Notes: generated by a model not told the origin, from the sequence alone. A stretch of 64,000 nucleotides of DNA from Musa acuminata AAA Group (GCF_036884655.1 NC_088339.1:20799001-20863000), one strand, 5' to 3'; counted from the stretch's first letter, positions 24,180 to 36,560 are shown. Numbers and translations are program-made.

Positions 24180-25200
24180 TTATTGTAATAACATATTTTT
24201 CTTTTTGAAGGAATCTATTTCTTTACATTTAATGCAAGATGTTAGCATGCAATTGTCATACTTATTTTTCAATTCATCAAATTTATTAGAGAGAGATACA
24301 TGATCCTTTTTTAGCAATTTATATTTCTTATCGATTGTTTTAAGTTCATCATATAAATCATAAAATGCATCAAGTAATTCATTATAAGGTAAAGAAATTT
24401 CAGTTGAGACAGATACCTCATCATTGAAAGTCATCAATGCGTAGTTTGATACTTCGTCTTCATTGGTTTGCTCTTTGTCTTTTGATACACTTGATTCATC
24501 CCAAGTTACCTTGAGTGATTTTTTCTTTTTTTGTGCTAGCAACTTCTTCTTCAATTGTGGACACTCATTTTTTAAAGTGCCCTAGCTTCTTGCATTCATA
24601 ACAAATTATTGTATCATTTTTAAGTTTATTTTTATTCTTAGAATCTTATCTTATAGAATTTATTTTATTTTTTTTACTTTTTAAATTTTCTTGTGAGGAG
24701 TGCTAAGTCATCAACATCATTATTTGAGCTTTTGCTCGAGTGATCTTCTTTAGTTCTAAGTGAAATATCCTTCTTGTTCTTTGGAAGGTTTTCCTCGTGT
24801 TCGTCATATTTCTTGCAAGTCATTTTATAGGTCATTAATGATCCTATCAGTTCTTAAAAAGGAAAGTTGTTCAAGTCCTTTAACTTCATGTGTGTGCCAA
24901 ATATCATATGCTATATAAAAACACGATTAAACTCATTTTTGTCTAAAGCACAAAATAAAACGTTCATAGCTTTAGTATTTTCATAAAACGTTTTCTTTTC
25001 AAGATCATTCCATTTATTTATCGGTTTATAAGATTTTTAAAAACTACATTCAACGACATTCCACAAATCAAAATCTATATTAATTAAGAAAATCTGCATT
25101 CGTGTCTTCCAATAAGTGTAGTTCGTCCCACTAAACATAGGAGGACGAGTGATAGAGTGACTCTCTTGATTGCCAAAAAAGCCATCTCTCTTGGGTGTTA
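24180..25200 (-). pseudogene. S3 Gag with zinc knuckle, frameshifted
   Basis: Near 24590-24620 the minus strand encodes CYECKKLGHFK, the start of a CCHC zinc knuckle, with a frameshift before the last Cys. Downstream is a coiled-coil-like segment (YDLYDELKTIDKKYKLLKKD). The N-terminal part towards 25200 is broken by stops. This is the reference that shows what S1 and S2 lost. Confidence 0.75.
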
Positions 25201-25219
25201 AATCAACTAAGAGAATCAG

Positions 25220-25231
25220 GCTCTAATACCA
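25220..25231 (-). promoter_or_regulatory. Primer-binding site of S3
   Basis: Minus strand TGGTATTAGAGC, same variant as S1. Confidence 0.85.
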
Positions 25232-25233
25232 AT

Positions 25234-26551
25234 TGTTAGGATCGTAAAGGCACTAAGAGGGGGGTGAATTAGTGCTTTCAAAAAAATGTTTTGATCGAAA
25301 AATACATATCAATAATGCATTTAACTTAGAATGTAAGTAAAGGTAGTAAGCAACTAAACCAGTTAGTAATAGCAAGAAAAAGTATAAAGAGAAATACAAA
25401 CCAAATTTATAGCAGTTCGATCGTTCCAACCTACGTCCACTCTTGATTCCTCTTCCCTCGAGGCTACCTGCTTTCATTACCAATCTTCTTTTAAATGGGC
25501 AAAGATCAACTACCCTTATTACAACTCTGTCTCCTTTTCACATGTTTAGGAGAGAACCTTCACACCTTTCTTTTACAAGAAAACCAGACACCTCCTTAGT
25601 ATGATCTCTAAACTCAATGAAGAAGTGACTCAACACTTTTCAAGAGAGTTTACACACTTCAAATCATAAGTTTTCGTGCTTGCACCAAGCAAGCATGAGT
25701 GGGATATTTATAAACCTCAAATGACTTCGAAAATGGAGCCAAAGATTCAAATCTCCGAGTTTTTGGGGTACTAACGATACTACCATCTGCGTAGAGCTTG
25801 GGAATCTGGGCTCTAATAGTACCACCACTTGCTTGGGTGATACTATCGTCGAATAGAGCTTGGGAATCTGGGCTCTGGTGGTACAACCACCTACATGGGT
25901 GGTACTACCATCGGGATTCCTGAAAAAACACAACCAGTGCTTTCCAACTCTCAAGCGGTACCACTGCTTGGGCCTAGCGATACCATCTCCCAACCTAACC
26001 TCATGTCATTGAATTGACCTTCCAACATGCCCATTTCGAACCTGGTTTAGGCCCAATGGACTCCTAATCAAGTTGGCATGGTTACGCCCCAAAACCAACT
26101 CAATTAGATTCTAAACGACTTCGATCAAGATTTAACAACTCTAATTGTAATCATGAAGCCTTCGGCACATTGTCCAGCATATCATCTGTTCATTTGGCAC
26201 TTCGTCCGAACCTCTGGTGCATCATCCTTTCTGTCGGCGTATTGCCCGATCCATCGACATGTCGACCTCTCACAACATTTGATCTTCTTGGCGCAATACA
26301 TAATCCTTCCGGCCCGATGCCCGAACTTATGGCACGAAGTCTATCCTTCGGCACGTCGACCAATCCTTCGGTCTTATGTCCAATCTTTAACATGATGCTC
26401 TCAGGCCCAACGTTTGATTCTCCTACTTCAACGATCTGTCTTTCGATAGTTCAAGTCTCTGATCAAAGTTTCTTCTACGTCACTTATCTCAAACGCTTAT
26501 TAGTCCATAAACTCATTAATTGATTTTATCATTAAAATTTGGGATTCAACA
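25234..26551 (-). repeat. S3 5' LTR
   Basis: Ends tgttagg and gattcaaca on the plus strand. G-tract of only six (25259-25264). TATA near 25691-25712. CpG block strongly eroded, as in an old insertion. Confidence 0.85.
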
Positions 26552-26554
26552 CAT

Positions 26555-26655
26555 AGATGTGATATAAGTGATTAGGCTCATTGGCTCAAGCTTAATCACA
26601 TTAAGATGTGGTTTATTATCATTTGGTGTGATTACTCATGTGATGTATGATTGCT

Positions 26656-26694
<39 letters not shown>

Positions 26695-27399
26695 ATTTAT
26701 ATATATATATATATATATCGTGCACGCTCGCGATGTAGATATATATTAAATATGTATGTGTGACATGTCGTACTAGGAGGCCAAATCAAAATCCCCTCTC
26801 ATGATAAAATTAAGTCGGTAAGCATGAGGTAATTAGATTGACTCACGTGGCCTTCCATCGTTTTAGGGAGAAATCGATTCTCAACGTAGGCTGAGTTGGT
26901 CGAGTCCCTCGAGGCTCACCTATATTGCGACTCGAGATCTTGCCTACGACATAGAGATGTCACTAGTAACCTGAGGACGTTGTATGCTTGGTACAATCCC
27001 TCGAAGGCATATCATCGAATTAGACTCATCTTGTAACGATGATGATGACTTAACCGAACATCATGGTTGGTCGAGTCCCTCGAGGCCATGATATTTCAGA
27101 AGTTGAACAAGACGGGAATCATAAAGAGTTATGATTGGCAAGAGTTACCTGACTTTTCGAGCTCAGTGAAATTGGTCGAGTCCCTCAAAGCTACACTAAG
27201 ACGTCGGTTGGATCTCGATCCCCACTAAAGATCCACCGGGGGGTCTCCGATTCACATACTAAAGGAAGTTCTGTATTCCATGAGAAAATAGTGGGAGTAG
27301 ATTAAGATAAAAGTCTGTATCTTGATTGTTTACTTTTTATGTAAAATCTATATGTTATTTATTTTTGCTATATTTTTTGTTTGTCATAAACATATCACT
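26555..27399 (+). other. H leader, part 2, with TA microsatellite
   Basis: Continues the H leader after S3. (TA)n at about 26656-26718, then three occurrences of ttggtcgagtccctcgaggc-like words (about 26909, 27069, 27172) spaced 100-160 bp, an imperfect leader repeat. No gene. Confidence 0.65.
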
Positions 27400-28200
27400 T
27401 TTAAATCCTTTACATGGCATACTTGATGTCAACCACCTCATTGGTCCAAATTATATAGGTTGGCTCTGTAACTTGAGAATCGTTCTCATGACGGATAAAA
27501 TTACGTACGTCCTTGACATAATGATACCCATGCTTGAGGAAGTGACAAGTGAGGATGAGATCACTCGCTACGTGAAGTAGTTAGACGATTCCACTCTTGC
27601 TCAATGTTACATGTTGGGCTCCATGACTCCTAAGTTACAAAGATAACATGAAAAGATGGATGTCAGATCCATTCTTCTGCATCTCCGCAAATTGTTTAAG
27701 GAATAGAGAAGAACTCAACAATATGAGATATCCAAGAGTCTCTTCCGCCCCAAGATGATTAATGAGACACCGGTTCAGAATCATATCATTAAGATGATTG
27801 AGTGGATAGAGAAACTCACGAGTCTAGGAATGGTCCTAGATGATAACTTGTATGTGGATCTTGTACTTTAGTCCCTCCCAGACTGCTTGTCTTAGTTCAT
27901 TATGAATTTTAATATGAATAAGGTTGAGGTGACTCTCCTTGAGCTCCTAAATATGTTGAGGGAGGCTAAGAGCACCATCAAAAAAGAGAAGCTAGTTCTT
28001 TAAACTAATAAAACCAGAAAGAAAAGGAAGGCAGCGAAATCTCTTAAGAAGGGCAAGGGCAAGGGTAAATCGGTCAAAGTAAAGGTTGCTAAGAAGGACT
28101 CAACAAAGGACAAAGGCCAATGTTTCCACTATGACAAAGATGGATATAGAATAGAAGCTTGGAGAGAATATAGAATAGAAGCTTGGAGAAGCTTCAAGTA
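27400..28200 (+). pseudogene. H Gag (copia), decayed
   Basis: The start resembles copia Gag (LDVNHLIGPNYIGWLCNLR). Later frames contain lysine-rich KGKGKGKSVK and a degraded zinc knuckle, GQCFHYDKDGYR, near 28115. A 23-bp direct duplication (tatagaatagaagcttggag) occurs at 28145-28190. Several in-frame stops. Confidence 0.75.
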
Positions 28201-28205
28201 CATTT

Positions 28206-28631
28206 ATGATCAGTCTCCATTTATCATATTCTTATAATAACACATGGGTATTGGATGCTAGCGGTGCTTATCACATCTGTAATTCGTTGCAGGTTCTAAC
28301 AAGTCCTAGGAGATTAGCAAGAGGCGAGATGGACCTTAAGATAGACAATGGAGCAAAAAATGCTACAGTGGTTGTTGGTGAGGTCACCCTACATCTACTT
28401 GGTGGAGCTACTATTGCATTGGATACATGTTATTTCATTCATTATATTATCAAAAATATTATTTTCATTTCATGTTTAATAGTTAGTAGATATAAATTAG
28501 TTCTTGAGAACAATAGTTGTTTAATAATATTGGATGATAAGATCATCACTAGAGGAACATTACATAATTATTTATTTATGTATGACATTGCTCCACATAT
28601 TATGAATATAAATGTGTCCAAGAGGACATGA
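28206..28631 (+). pseudogene. H protease region
   Basis: A 141-aa open stretch with WVLDASGAYHICNSLQ, the copia aspartic protease site (normally D-T/S-G, here D-A-S-G-A, hence probably inactive). Followed by the usual linker into the pre-integrase domain. Confidence 0.75.
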
Positions 28632-28637
28632 GATAAG

Positions 28638-29560
28638 ATGAATAGTGTGTACCTATGGCATTGTAGGCTAGACCACATCCACGAAGAAAGAATCCAAAAG
28701 TTGCTAAAGGATGGTTACCTAGATTCGTTCGATTATGAATCATATGCAACTTGTGAGCTTTACCTTCATGGAAAGTTGACCAACTCTCCATTTAGTGGAA
28801 CTGGAGAGAGAGCCACTAAGTTGCTATAACTCATACATAGTGATGTATGTGGTCTTATGTCAACTCAGGCTATATGAGGTTATTCTTACTTCATTACATT
28901 CATTGATAACTTCTCTAGATACGGACATATGTACTTGATGAATTATAAGTTTGAGGCCTTCGAGAAATTCAAAGAATATAAGAATGAGATAGAAAACTAA
29001 ACTAGAAAGAGTATTAAGACTCTTCGATCAGATCGAGAAGGTGAGTACTTGCGTACAGAGTTCACATAATTCCTCAAGGACCTTGGGATTCCATCCTAAT
29101 AGACATCTCCTTATACACCTCAGCTCAATAGTATATCGGAAAGGAGGAATCGTACATTGTTAGACATGGTGCGGTCTATGATGAGTTTCACCGACCTACC
29201 CGTCTTATTTTAGGGATATGCCCTAGAGTTCACAACTAACCTTTTGAACAGAGTTCCAACTAAGTCGGTAGTGTCTACACCATGTGAGATATAGAAAGGG
29301 AAGAAGCTCAATCTTAAGGTTGTTAAGATTTGGGACTGCCCTGCCCACGTTAAGAGACATAATCCTGACAAGTTAGAATCTAAGACGAAACGGTGCAAGT
29401 TCGTGGGATACCCAAGGAAACTTGTGGGGATTATTTCTCTCACCCCGAGGATCAAAGGTCTTTGTATCCAAGAGGATGGTGTTCCTTGAGAATGAATACA
29501 TTCTTGGTGGAGATAGTGGGAGCATGATAGAGTTGAGCGAGGCTAAAGAACCTAGCTTAA
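28638..29560 (+). pseudogene. H pre-integrase and integrase
   Basis: The HHCC zinc segment starts at 28650 (LWHCRLDHIHEERIQKLLKD, then CELYLHGKL). The core continues with LIHSDVCG, YFITFIDNFSRY, SDREGEYL and SPYTPQLNS (normally a second Asp and Glu-containing blocks), with several stops. The C-terminal part (CKFVGYPRK) is near 29400. Decayed. Confidence 0.8.
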
Positions 29561-29613
29561 GCACAATTCTGCGGCCTGCGTCTATTCAGGTACCTAGCAC
29601 ATAAGTTTCAACT

Positions 29614-30370
29614 TTGCATAGGTCCAGCAGAATACCCCATCCTCCTGAGAGATATGTAGGGCATATCAAAGGAGAGGATGTTAAGAATATTGATCCTCAA
29701 ACCTACGATGAGGTTATTACAAGTATAGACTCCAAGAAGTGGCAAGAAGCTATGAATTCCGAGATGGATTCCATGAACTCCAATAGGGTTTGGAACCTAG
29801 TTGATGCACCTGAGGGTATCATACCCATTAGTTATAAGTGGATCTTCAAGAAGAATATTGGAGTAGATAGAAAGGTGAAAACCTATAAAGCAAGGCTAGT
29901 GGCTAAGGGGTATCGTCAAAGGTAATGTGTTGACTATGACAAAACCTTCTCACATGTAGTCATGTTAAAATCTATCCAAATTCTATTGGCTATTGCAGCA
30001 TATTATGACTATGAGATCTGGCAAATGGATGTGAAAACTGTGTTCCTCAATCGCAACCTCGAGGAGGATGTGTATATGATACAGCATGAGAGATTCGTGT
30101 CCAAGGAGAGTCTAGATAAGGTATCCAGCTTGCTTAAGTCCATTTATGGACTAAAGCAAAATTCTTGAAGTTGGAATATAAGATTTGATGAAGCGATCAG
30201 ATCTTATGACTTTGTTAAGAATGAAGACGAGCCTTATGTGTACAGGAAGGTAAGTGAGGGTGCTATCACCTTTTTGGTGCTATATGTGGATGACATTATG
30301 ATTATTGAAAATGATGTAGGAATGCTCTCCATATTAAAGGCTTGGTTATCTAGACATTTCTCCATTAAGG
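29614..30370 (+). pseudogene. H reverse transcriptase
   Basis: Copia RT blocks in order: WQEAMNSEMDSM, WIFKKN, YKARLVAKGYRQR, then a stop, IWQMDVKTVFLNRNLEEDVY, SIYGLKQNS (normally GLKQ(A/S)PR), and LYVDDIMI near 30285 with the catalytic YVDD still present. Broken by stops near 29923 and 30168. Confidence 0.85.
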
Positions 30371-31247
30371 AACTTGGGGATTCGGATCTATAGAGATAGA
30401 TATAAAAGAATACTTGGTTTATCCCAATTCGGGTACATAGACACCATTGTTAAAAGATTTGGCATGAAAAATTCCAAGAGAGGTCTCATACTAATGAGAC
30501 ATGGAATATCACTTTCTATGAGTATATCCCTAAATATTCATGCAGAAAGGGCAAATATGGATAGGATACCCTATGCATCAGCGATAGGATCTATTATATA
30601 TGTTATACTATGTACCAGGCCTAATATAGCGCGTGGTCTAAGTGTTATGAGCATATATTAGGCGGATCTATGTTTAGAACCTTGGAAGGTAGTAAAGTGT
30701 ATTTTTAAGTACCTGAGAAGGACTAAGGATCTTTTACTAGTATATGGAGAAAGTAGCCTTAGGGTTGATAGTTATATGGACTTAAGTTTTCAGTTCGATG
30801 TCAATGATAGCAAGTCTAATTTAGGGTATGTGTTCACCTTGAATAGAGGAGCAGTATGCTAGAAGAGTTCCAAGCAAGATACTTTTGTTGACTCGACCGT
30901 AGAGGCGGAGTACATTGTTGCGATATAAGTAACAAATGAGGGAGTTTGGATGAAGAAGCTCATCATAGATCAGAGAGTTGTGCTAGGCAACGAGGAGTCG
31001 ATTTCCTTATATTGTGCCAACAACGGGGTGATTGCTCAAGTGAAGGAACTCAGGCCTTATCAAAAGTTGAACCATGTTCTGAGGAGGTTCTACCTGATCA
31101 GAGAGATCATGGCCTGAAAAGATGTAATAAGGGAAAGAGTTCCATCCGAAGATAACATCATAGATCCACTAACGAAGTCGTTGTCTCATATTATCTTTGA
31201 GTATCACAGGGGTCTGATGGGAATCACACACGTAGGAGATTAACTTC
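30371..31247 (+). pseudogene. H RNase H
   Basis: Readable blocks IPYASAIGSIIYVILCTRP and EAEYI-like (gaggcggagtacattg at 30902), a GVIAQVKE-like block and the terminal SLSHIIFEYHRGLMGI. Frameshifted repeatedly. Confidence 0.75.
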
Positions 31248-31263
31248 ATGTCAAGTAGGAGAC
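31248..31263 (+). promoter_or_regulatory. Polypurine tract of H
   Basis: catgtcaagtaggagac immediately before the 3' LTR, an altered form of the caagtgggaga tract usual in such copia elements. Confidence 0.6.
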
Positions 31264-33157
31264 TACTAGTCATAGGTGCCATATAAGCCAATCACGTGAG
31301 TGATGGCATGTGTGACACGCTGCATAGTCTTTTTGCTTATTATTATTATTGACATGTTTTTACTTTATGTTGCATATTGCATATATTGTGATATTCATGG
31401 ATCTATGCAATAGGAATTGGATCGTGAGAAGATCACGATAATAAGACCGATTCACCTTTAAACACAGACCCTAAATAATCCTAGTCATAGGTTACTCGAG
31501 AGGAAAATCGAGATAAACAAGCAGACTGATGTGTTGTATACATGTCCATATGATGAAGGCAACTAGTCTTATAGCTGCTCATGTGAGGACACTAGGGATA
31601 TAGTGCAAATGCTCATTGGAGAATGAGTTCACTAATTGATCCGCTCACGGAATGTTGAATGGTTGATGATACCTCATTGTCAGATAGCGATTCCATGGTC
31701 TCAGTTGTGTGTTTGGTCCTTAGACTTGAGACACCAATGATGTCCTATATGAGTACTCTACTCTTTGATACTAGACTTATAAGTCTGGAAGTTCCAAATC
31801 TAGCACAACCGATCAGGAGTGGCAACCAATATTACGATGGTAATTGAGTGTCGATAGAGAAACATCTGCTCTTGGTGTCATGAGAGGAATATCCTATATA
31901 TTCTTGATCAAGCAAATCCTTAGACAGGGTCATTCAGATTGAAAGAGAAGAAGTTCTCCGGGAGAATCCAATTAGAATGAGACTTAAGTATATTCTATAT
32001 GGGCTTTATAGCACCATGTCTGATATACGATCTTTGGGATATTAGATGGATGAGAGATCATAGTTATATGATAACTAAAAATAGATAGGTCTAATAAATT
32101 GGATCCTCCTATATCGTCTAGGGACTATGGCGTAGTGGCATAGTACGTCCGTAGTCAATAAGTCGAGTGAATTATTATGGAGATAATAATTCACTAAGTC
32201 AGAAGGAGTTCTGATAGGTACAACTCATGACCAACTCGATATTGGGCCTAGAGAGTCCACATATATGGTAGATATTGCGACGAGTAAATGTTCGTATATG
32301 AGATATCCGTTGGAGCCCCTATCTTATTGGATATCCAGTAAGCCCCTGAATTATTTGATATTTTGGGTGAGACCCAATAAGACTAAATATAGAGATAATA
32401 ATTCACTAAGTCAGAAGGAGTTCTGATAGGTACAACTCACGACCAACTCGATATTGGGCCTAGAGAGTCCACATATATGGTAGATATTGCGATGAGTAAA
32501 TGTTCGTATATGAGATATCCGTTAGAGCCCCTATCTTATTGGATATCCAGTAAGCCCTTGAATTATTTGATATTTTGGGTGAGACCCAATAAGACTAAAT
32601 ATAGATTATTGGATAGAGATCCACTAATCCAAGAGGCTTGGGTAATTAGATAGAGATATAGTACCCAATATGGTATGATCCATTAGGGTGAAGTGGTAAG
32701 AACCTCTATAAATAGGAGGGGCCAAAAGGTAACAAAGGCTAGTCACCTCTTGGCCGCCCCTCCTATACTCATCCCTCTCCTCTCCCCCTCAATAGAGAAC
32801 CCTAGTTTGGGGCATGTGGATGGCAACAAAGGTCAGCTCCTTCTTGATCACGTGGTGCTCGTGGAGAGGAAGATTCTACAGCAATTTAAGGAGCGTCTTC
32901 GCCGTATCTACTAGGTGGATCACTGCTAAAGAAGATGACAATTGACTTCCTTTATCCACTTCTACAGATCTAAGATTTTTTAGGGATATATGATCTTCTT
33001 AAGTAACAAATCTCACTTGATACACGCGGTTTTCAGTGTTATGATTTTTGCACAACAATCTTCGCGCGATGACGTAATACTTTTTTTAAGAAATCTGTGT
33101 TTTTGTTTTTTCTATTCTTCCGCTATGCATGTGATGCTCATATCAGATTTCTCAACA
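31264..33157 (+). repeat. H 3' LTR (1894 bp)
   Basis: Begins tactagtcataggtg, ends cagatttctcaaca. Longer than the 5' LTR because of a 212-bp tandem duplication and because the 5' copy has lost a segment. Followed by tcaat and the second half of the outer LTR. Confidence 0.85.
32181..32604 (+). repeat. 212-bp tandem duplication inside H 3' LTR
   Basis: Unit 32181-32392 is repeated at 32393-32604 with only a handful of substitutions (for example cgacgag/cgatgag). A recent local duplication compared with the age of the element. Confidence 0.85.
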
Positions 33158-34243
33158 TCAATATAGAATCATCCACTCTCAGTATCATAAGAGGAATATC
33201 TCATGTTCTCTCACTCAAGCAAGTCTCTGGCCAGGGTCGATCGGATCATGATGAATCTGATAAGCGTGAGATTCAAATTGAGAGAGAAAAAGTTCTTCAG
33301 GAGAATCCAATTAGAGTGAGACTCGAATAAATTTCATATGGGCATGACATATATGAACTTTATGATATTAGATAGATGAAGGATTATAGATATATGGTAA
33401 ATGAGGGCAGATAAGTCCAATGGATTAGATCCCCCTTTACTGTTTCGGGACTATGGCATAGTGGCCTAGTACATCCGTTGTCAATGAGTTAAGTGAATTA
33501 TTATGGGGATAATGATTCACTAAGTCAAAAAGAGTTCTGATAGGTATAACTCATAACCAGCTCGATATTGGGCCTAAAGGGTCATATATATATAGTAGAT
33601 AACACGACGAATAGAGGATTGGATATGTAATATCCGATAAACCCCTATTTTAATAGATTCTTAGGTAACACTCAATAAGGCTTAGAGTAATTATTAGATG
33701 AGGATCCAATATCCATTAAGCCAAGGGGTTATTAAATGAAGATTCAATACCCAAAAAGAAGGATCCATTATAGTTAAGTTGAGAGGGCTCTCTATAAATA
33801 GGAAGAGGGACCAAAGTGTCATAGGCTAGACTCCTTTGGCTGCCCACCTCCTATTCTCCTCCCTCCCTTTCCTCCCCTACCATCAGCTCTATTGGGGCAT
33901 AAGGATAGTAAGAAGGGTCGGCCCCTTCTTGAATTGATGTTGCCTTGTGGTGCGTAAAAACAAGGAAAAGCACATGCTGCAAAAGAAGGTATGTTGCCGC
34001 TTCATCCGCCATGTGGATCACTGCAAGAGAGGAGAGCGGAGATATCCTTCATCCACGGACTTAGATCTGCAGATTGGAGATTTATGATCTCCACTATATG
34101 AGAATGTCTCACACATGTTATGTAGTTTTTGGTTTTATGAGTTTTTCGCTCCCGACACAACAATTCGATAAACTTCTTTTGGGAAACTTGTTTTATTTTT
34201 ATTTTTTCATTGTATATGTGATGCTCTCTATGGTTTCTCAATA
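33158..34243 (+). repeat. Outer copia LTR, right half
   Basis: Resumes the LTR interior at tcaatatagaatcatcc and ends gatgctc...tctcaata, the diverged counterpart of the H LTR end. Followed by atatc, the right target duplication. Confidence 0.8.
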
Positions 34244-34412
34244 ATATCAGTACATGTACTATATCGCCTTATCTCATTTTAAGGTGAGGTACCCCACGAT
34301 GGAGATGGAGGAAGATATATTCACCAAGTATCCTAAAGATCATAATATTTTGATAGCTGCTCAAGTGCCCTTTAATGATGATCCTGACTCACCACCTCGC
34401 CCTAATGCTTAG
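34244..34412 (+). pseudogene. Antisense ORF of the Tat element, second fragment
   Basis: From codon cag at 34248 there are 54 codons without a stop, ending with tag at 34410-34412. The segment is acidic and proline-rich at its end (VPFNDDPDSPPRPNA). The reading phase is the one left open at 9839, so removal of 9840-34243 plus one duplication restores a continuous frame. Position and strand, downstream of and opposite to the Tat integrase, fit the antisense ORF of Tat elements. Function unknown. Confidence 0.65.
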
Positions 34413-34689
34413 CCTGTTGTTTTGTCATGTTATGTTAGCCTTCTTTGAGTCATCGGGTCTATCTATCTAATTTAGTCCTTTTGTCTTTACTTTGTTGCAT
34501 CGTTGAGCTTGTCAATCTGACTAGTCTTCCATTTTGGTAGGTCAATGTCTCATTTTGAACGTAGAGGTCCTTCCAAGTTGGCATAGTCTTTTTAAACTAA
34601 TAAAACTTTATTTCCTCAACTTGTAACCCCTATACCTTAAAAATATTCCTTTTTTTCACAATTGATGCTAAAAATATGATAAACTAAGA
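34413..34689. other. Tat element spacer between antisense ORF and integrase
   Basis: No ORF or repeat recognised. It is the upstream flank of the antisense ORF's 3' end and the 3' flank of pol. Confidence 0.4.
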
Positions 34690-35720
34690 CTTGACACTCG
34701 AAGCATAATCACCTCGACTCGACCCCGAGGGATGCCTCAGGGGTAGAACTTCTTTAAGTTTATAATGTATTATGTCATTGATAGAACCACCCCCTTTGTT
34801 GTTTCGAGGTAATAGGTTTCATCTCAAACAACCTCAATGACTCAATAGGGCTCTTCCCAATTTTGCGCTAGCTTACTCCAAGATCCAATTGGGTCATTGA
34901 TTTCAGCTTTTCGAAGCATCAAGTCTCCTAATCTAACTTCCAGAGGGCGAACACCTCGGTTGTAAAGCTTGGCCACCACCTTTTTGTATCTCAGTGCCCT
35001 TAGGTATGCTTTTGCTTTAACCTCACTGATTAGGTCTAGTTTGGCCCGAAGTCAACCTGAGGTGTTGGAAAGACTATCTCGGGTAGCAAGATAGCCTCGA
35101 TGCTGAAGGATAAATTGAATGACAACTCTCTTGACCAGGTCTTAGGTATTGTCCGAGAGGCCCATAAGATATTCAATAGCTTATCCGCAAGTGTCTTTTA
35201 TTCTAATGACCCACTTCTTTAACTCCTTGAAAATAGCTTGGTTGGTGACCTTGATAAGACCATTAGTCTAAGGATGAGCTACCAATCTGAATTTCATAGG
35301 ATTAGCAAAACTCCTTGAACTTCACATTATCGAATTGAGCTCCATTGTCGGTGATTATGACTCGAAATTTCAAAACAGGTGATGATATTCTCCCATATGA
35401 ATCCCTCAACCTACTGCTCAGCAATCAATGCTAGTGGGTCAGCCTCCATCCATTTCATAAAATAGTCAACTTCGATGATAAGAAACCTTTCCTAGCCCGA
35501 GATTGATGGAAAGGGTATGAGGATGTCCATAACTTACTAAGCAAAGGGCCACCTGCAATCGATGGAACTCAAAGAGACTGACGATTGAGGTTATATTTGC
35601 ATAAACCTCTGGCTATTGCATCATTGCATAGCGTTGACTAACAGAAACCTTGTTGAAGTACCTTAAAGGCGAGATTCATCCACCAATGTGCTTCCTGTAG
35701 ATACCCTCATACACCTCGAC
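34690..35720 (-). pseudogene. Tat-lineage integrase, decayed
   Basis: The minus strand reads KLAQNWEEPY and ETYYLET near 34790-34870, the C-terminal GPY-type segment of gypsy integrase. Further on is VIITDNGAQFDN (about 35340), the second catalytic Asp block of the core, then KFKEFC. The HHCC part lies near 35600. Many stops. Confidence 0.75.
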
Positions 35721-35879
35721 CAACACCCTCTTAGCTTCTCGAGTAGGCATCTAAGGAATGGTTGACTAAAAGATCTAAAATACAAGTGATCGTTAATCAA
35801 GCAATACCATGGTTGATGATGCTTAACTCTCCGGGCTGACATGGGATTCATCGAGAGTGTTTCATCTTTTTTGTGGTGT

Positions 35880-36560
35880 AGGATTTTATCTATCTAGCTA
35901 GGCTCTACCCCGACCATATCCATGTCGTGCAAATCTATGGTTTGGGCCAGCAACGTCTCAATTGGTAGTTGACCATCCTTCGTAGCCTGGGTCAATGCTA
36001 ATCTAGCAAGTGCGTTAACCTATACACTCTCTTCATGAGAAACTTGCAACATATTAAGTTTGGAGAAGTTTGGGGTTAGTTTATGCACCTTGGCAAGGTA
36101 CTTTACTATAGTTGCATCTCGGGCCTCGTAGTTCTCTTTCACTTGGTTCATGACCAACTACGAGTTGTTGAATACTATCAGATCCTGAACTTGTAGCTCT
36201 CAAGCAAACCAAAGCCCTAAGAGAAGTGTCTTATACTTAGCTTCATTGTTGAAGATTTTGAACCTGAAGCGAAGAGCTTGCTCATAAACTTATCTATTTT
36301 AGTCTTTTAGGACAAGTCCAATGCCACCTCCATCTAAGATGGTAGAGCCATTAACGAACAATGTCCATGCAAGTGGGGTGTACTTGTAAATTTTGGACGA
36401 ATGAGGAGTTAGTTATAAGATTCAGTCCGGTGGCGTCTAGGCCTTTATGGTAGTCCTCGGGACATATCAAATGTTAAACTCTCCTAACTCTACTAATCAT
36501 CTCAATAGTCATCTTAAGACATCGAACTAAGAGAAAACCTACCTGAGTGGTTAGTCGATG
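35880..36560 (-). pseudogene. Tat-lineage RNase H, decayed
   Basis: The minus strand contains LFVNGSTILDGGGIGLVL near 36340 (normally V-D-G-S), FNNEAKYKTLLLGL and VNALARLA, the order of a gypsy RNase H domain. Not open. Confidence 0.75.

Larger units (their letters stand above)
18602..26551 (-). mobile_element. S3: Sirevirus-like Ty1-copia with full but decayed gag-pol
   Basis: Minus-strand element with LTRs 25234-26551 (5') and 18602-19846 (3'), PBS, gag, protease region, integrase, RT and RNase H remnants. The flanks give a cacat target duplication (18597-18601 and 26550-26554) if two bases (TG) were lost at the right junction, where LTR end and duplication overlap. The LTR ends (tgttaggatcg / gattcaaca) match S1, so S3 shows what an autonomous relative of S1 and S2 looked like. 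Confidence 0.88.
10437..33157 (+). mobile_element. H: Ty1-copia element, decayed, with two nested insertions
   Basis: Plus-strand copia element with 5' LTR, PBS, gag, protease, integrase, RT, RNase H, PPT and 3' LTR in canonical copia order. It is interrupted by S2 (10914-17082) and S3 (18602-26551). It inserted into an LTR of its own family. The right flank tcaat (33158-33162) restores that LTR register; the left flank acaac (10432-10436) is the presumed mutated partner. All coding domains carry stops or frameshifts, so it is dead. Confidence 0.85.

Noticed and set aside
26656..26718. Long (TA)n tract as a possible replication origin or matrix attachment site
   Set aside because: A simple microsatellite in a retrotransposon leader; no further signal.
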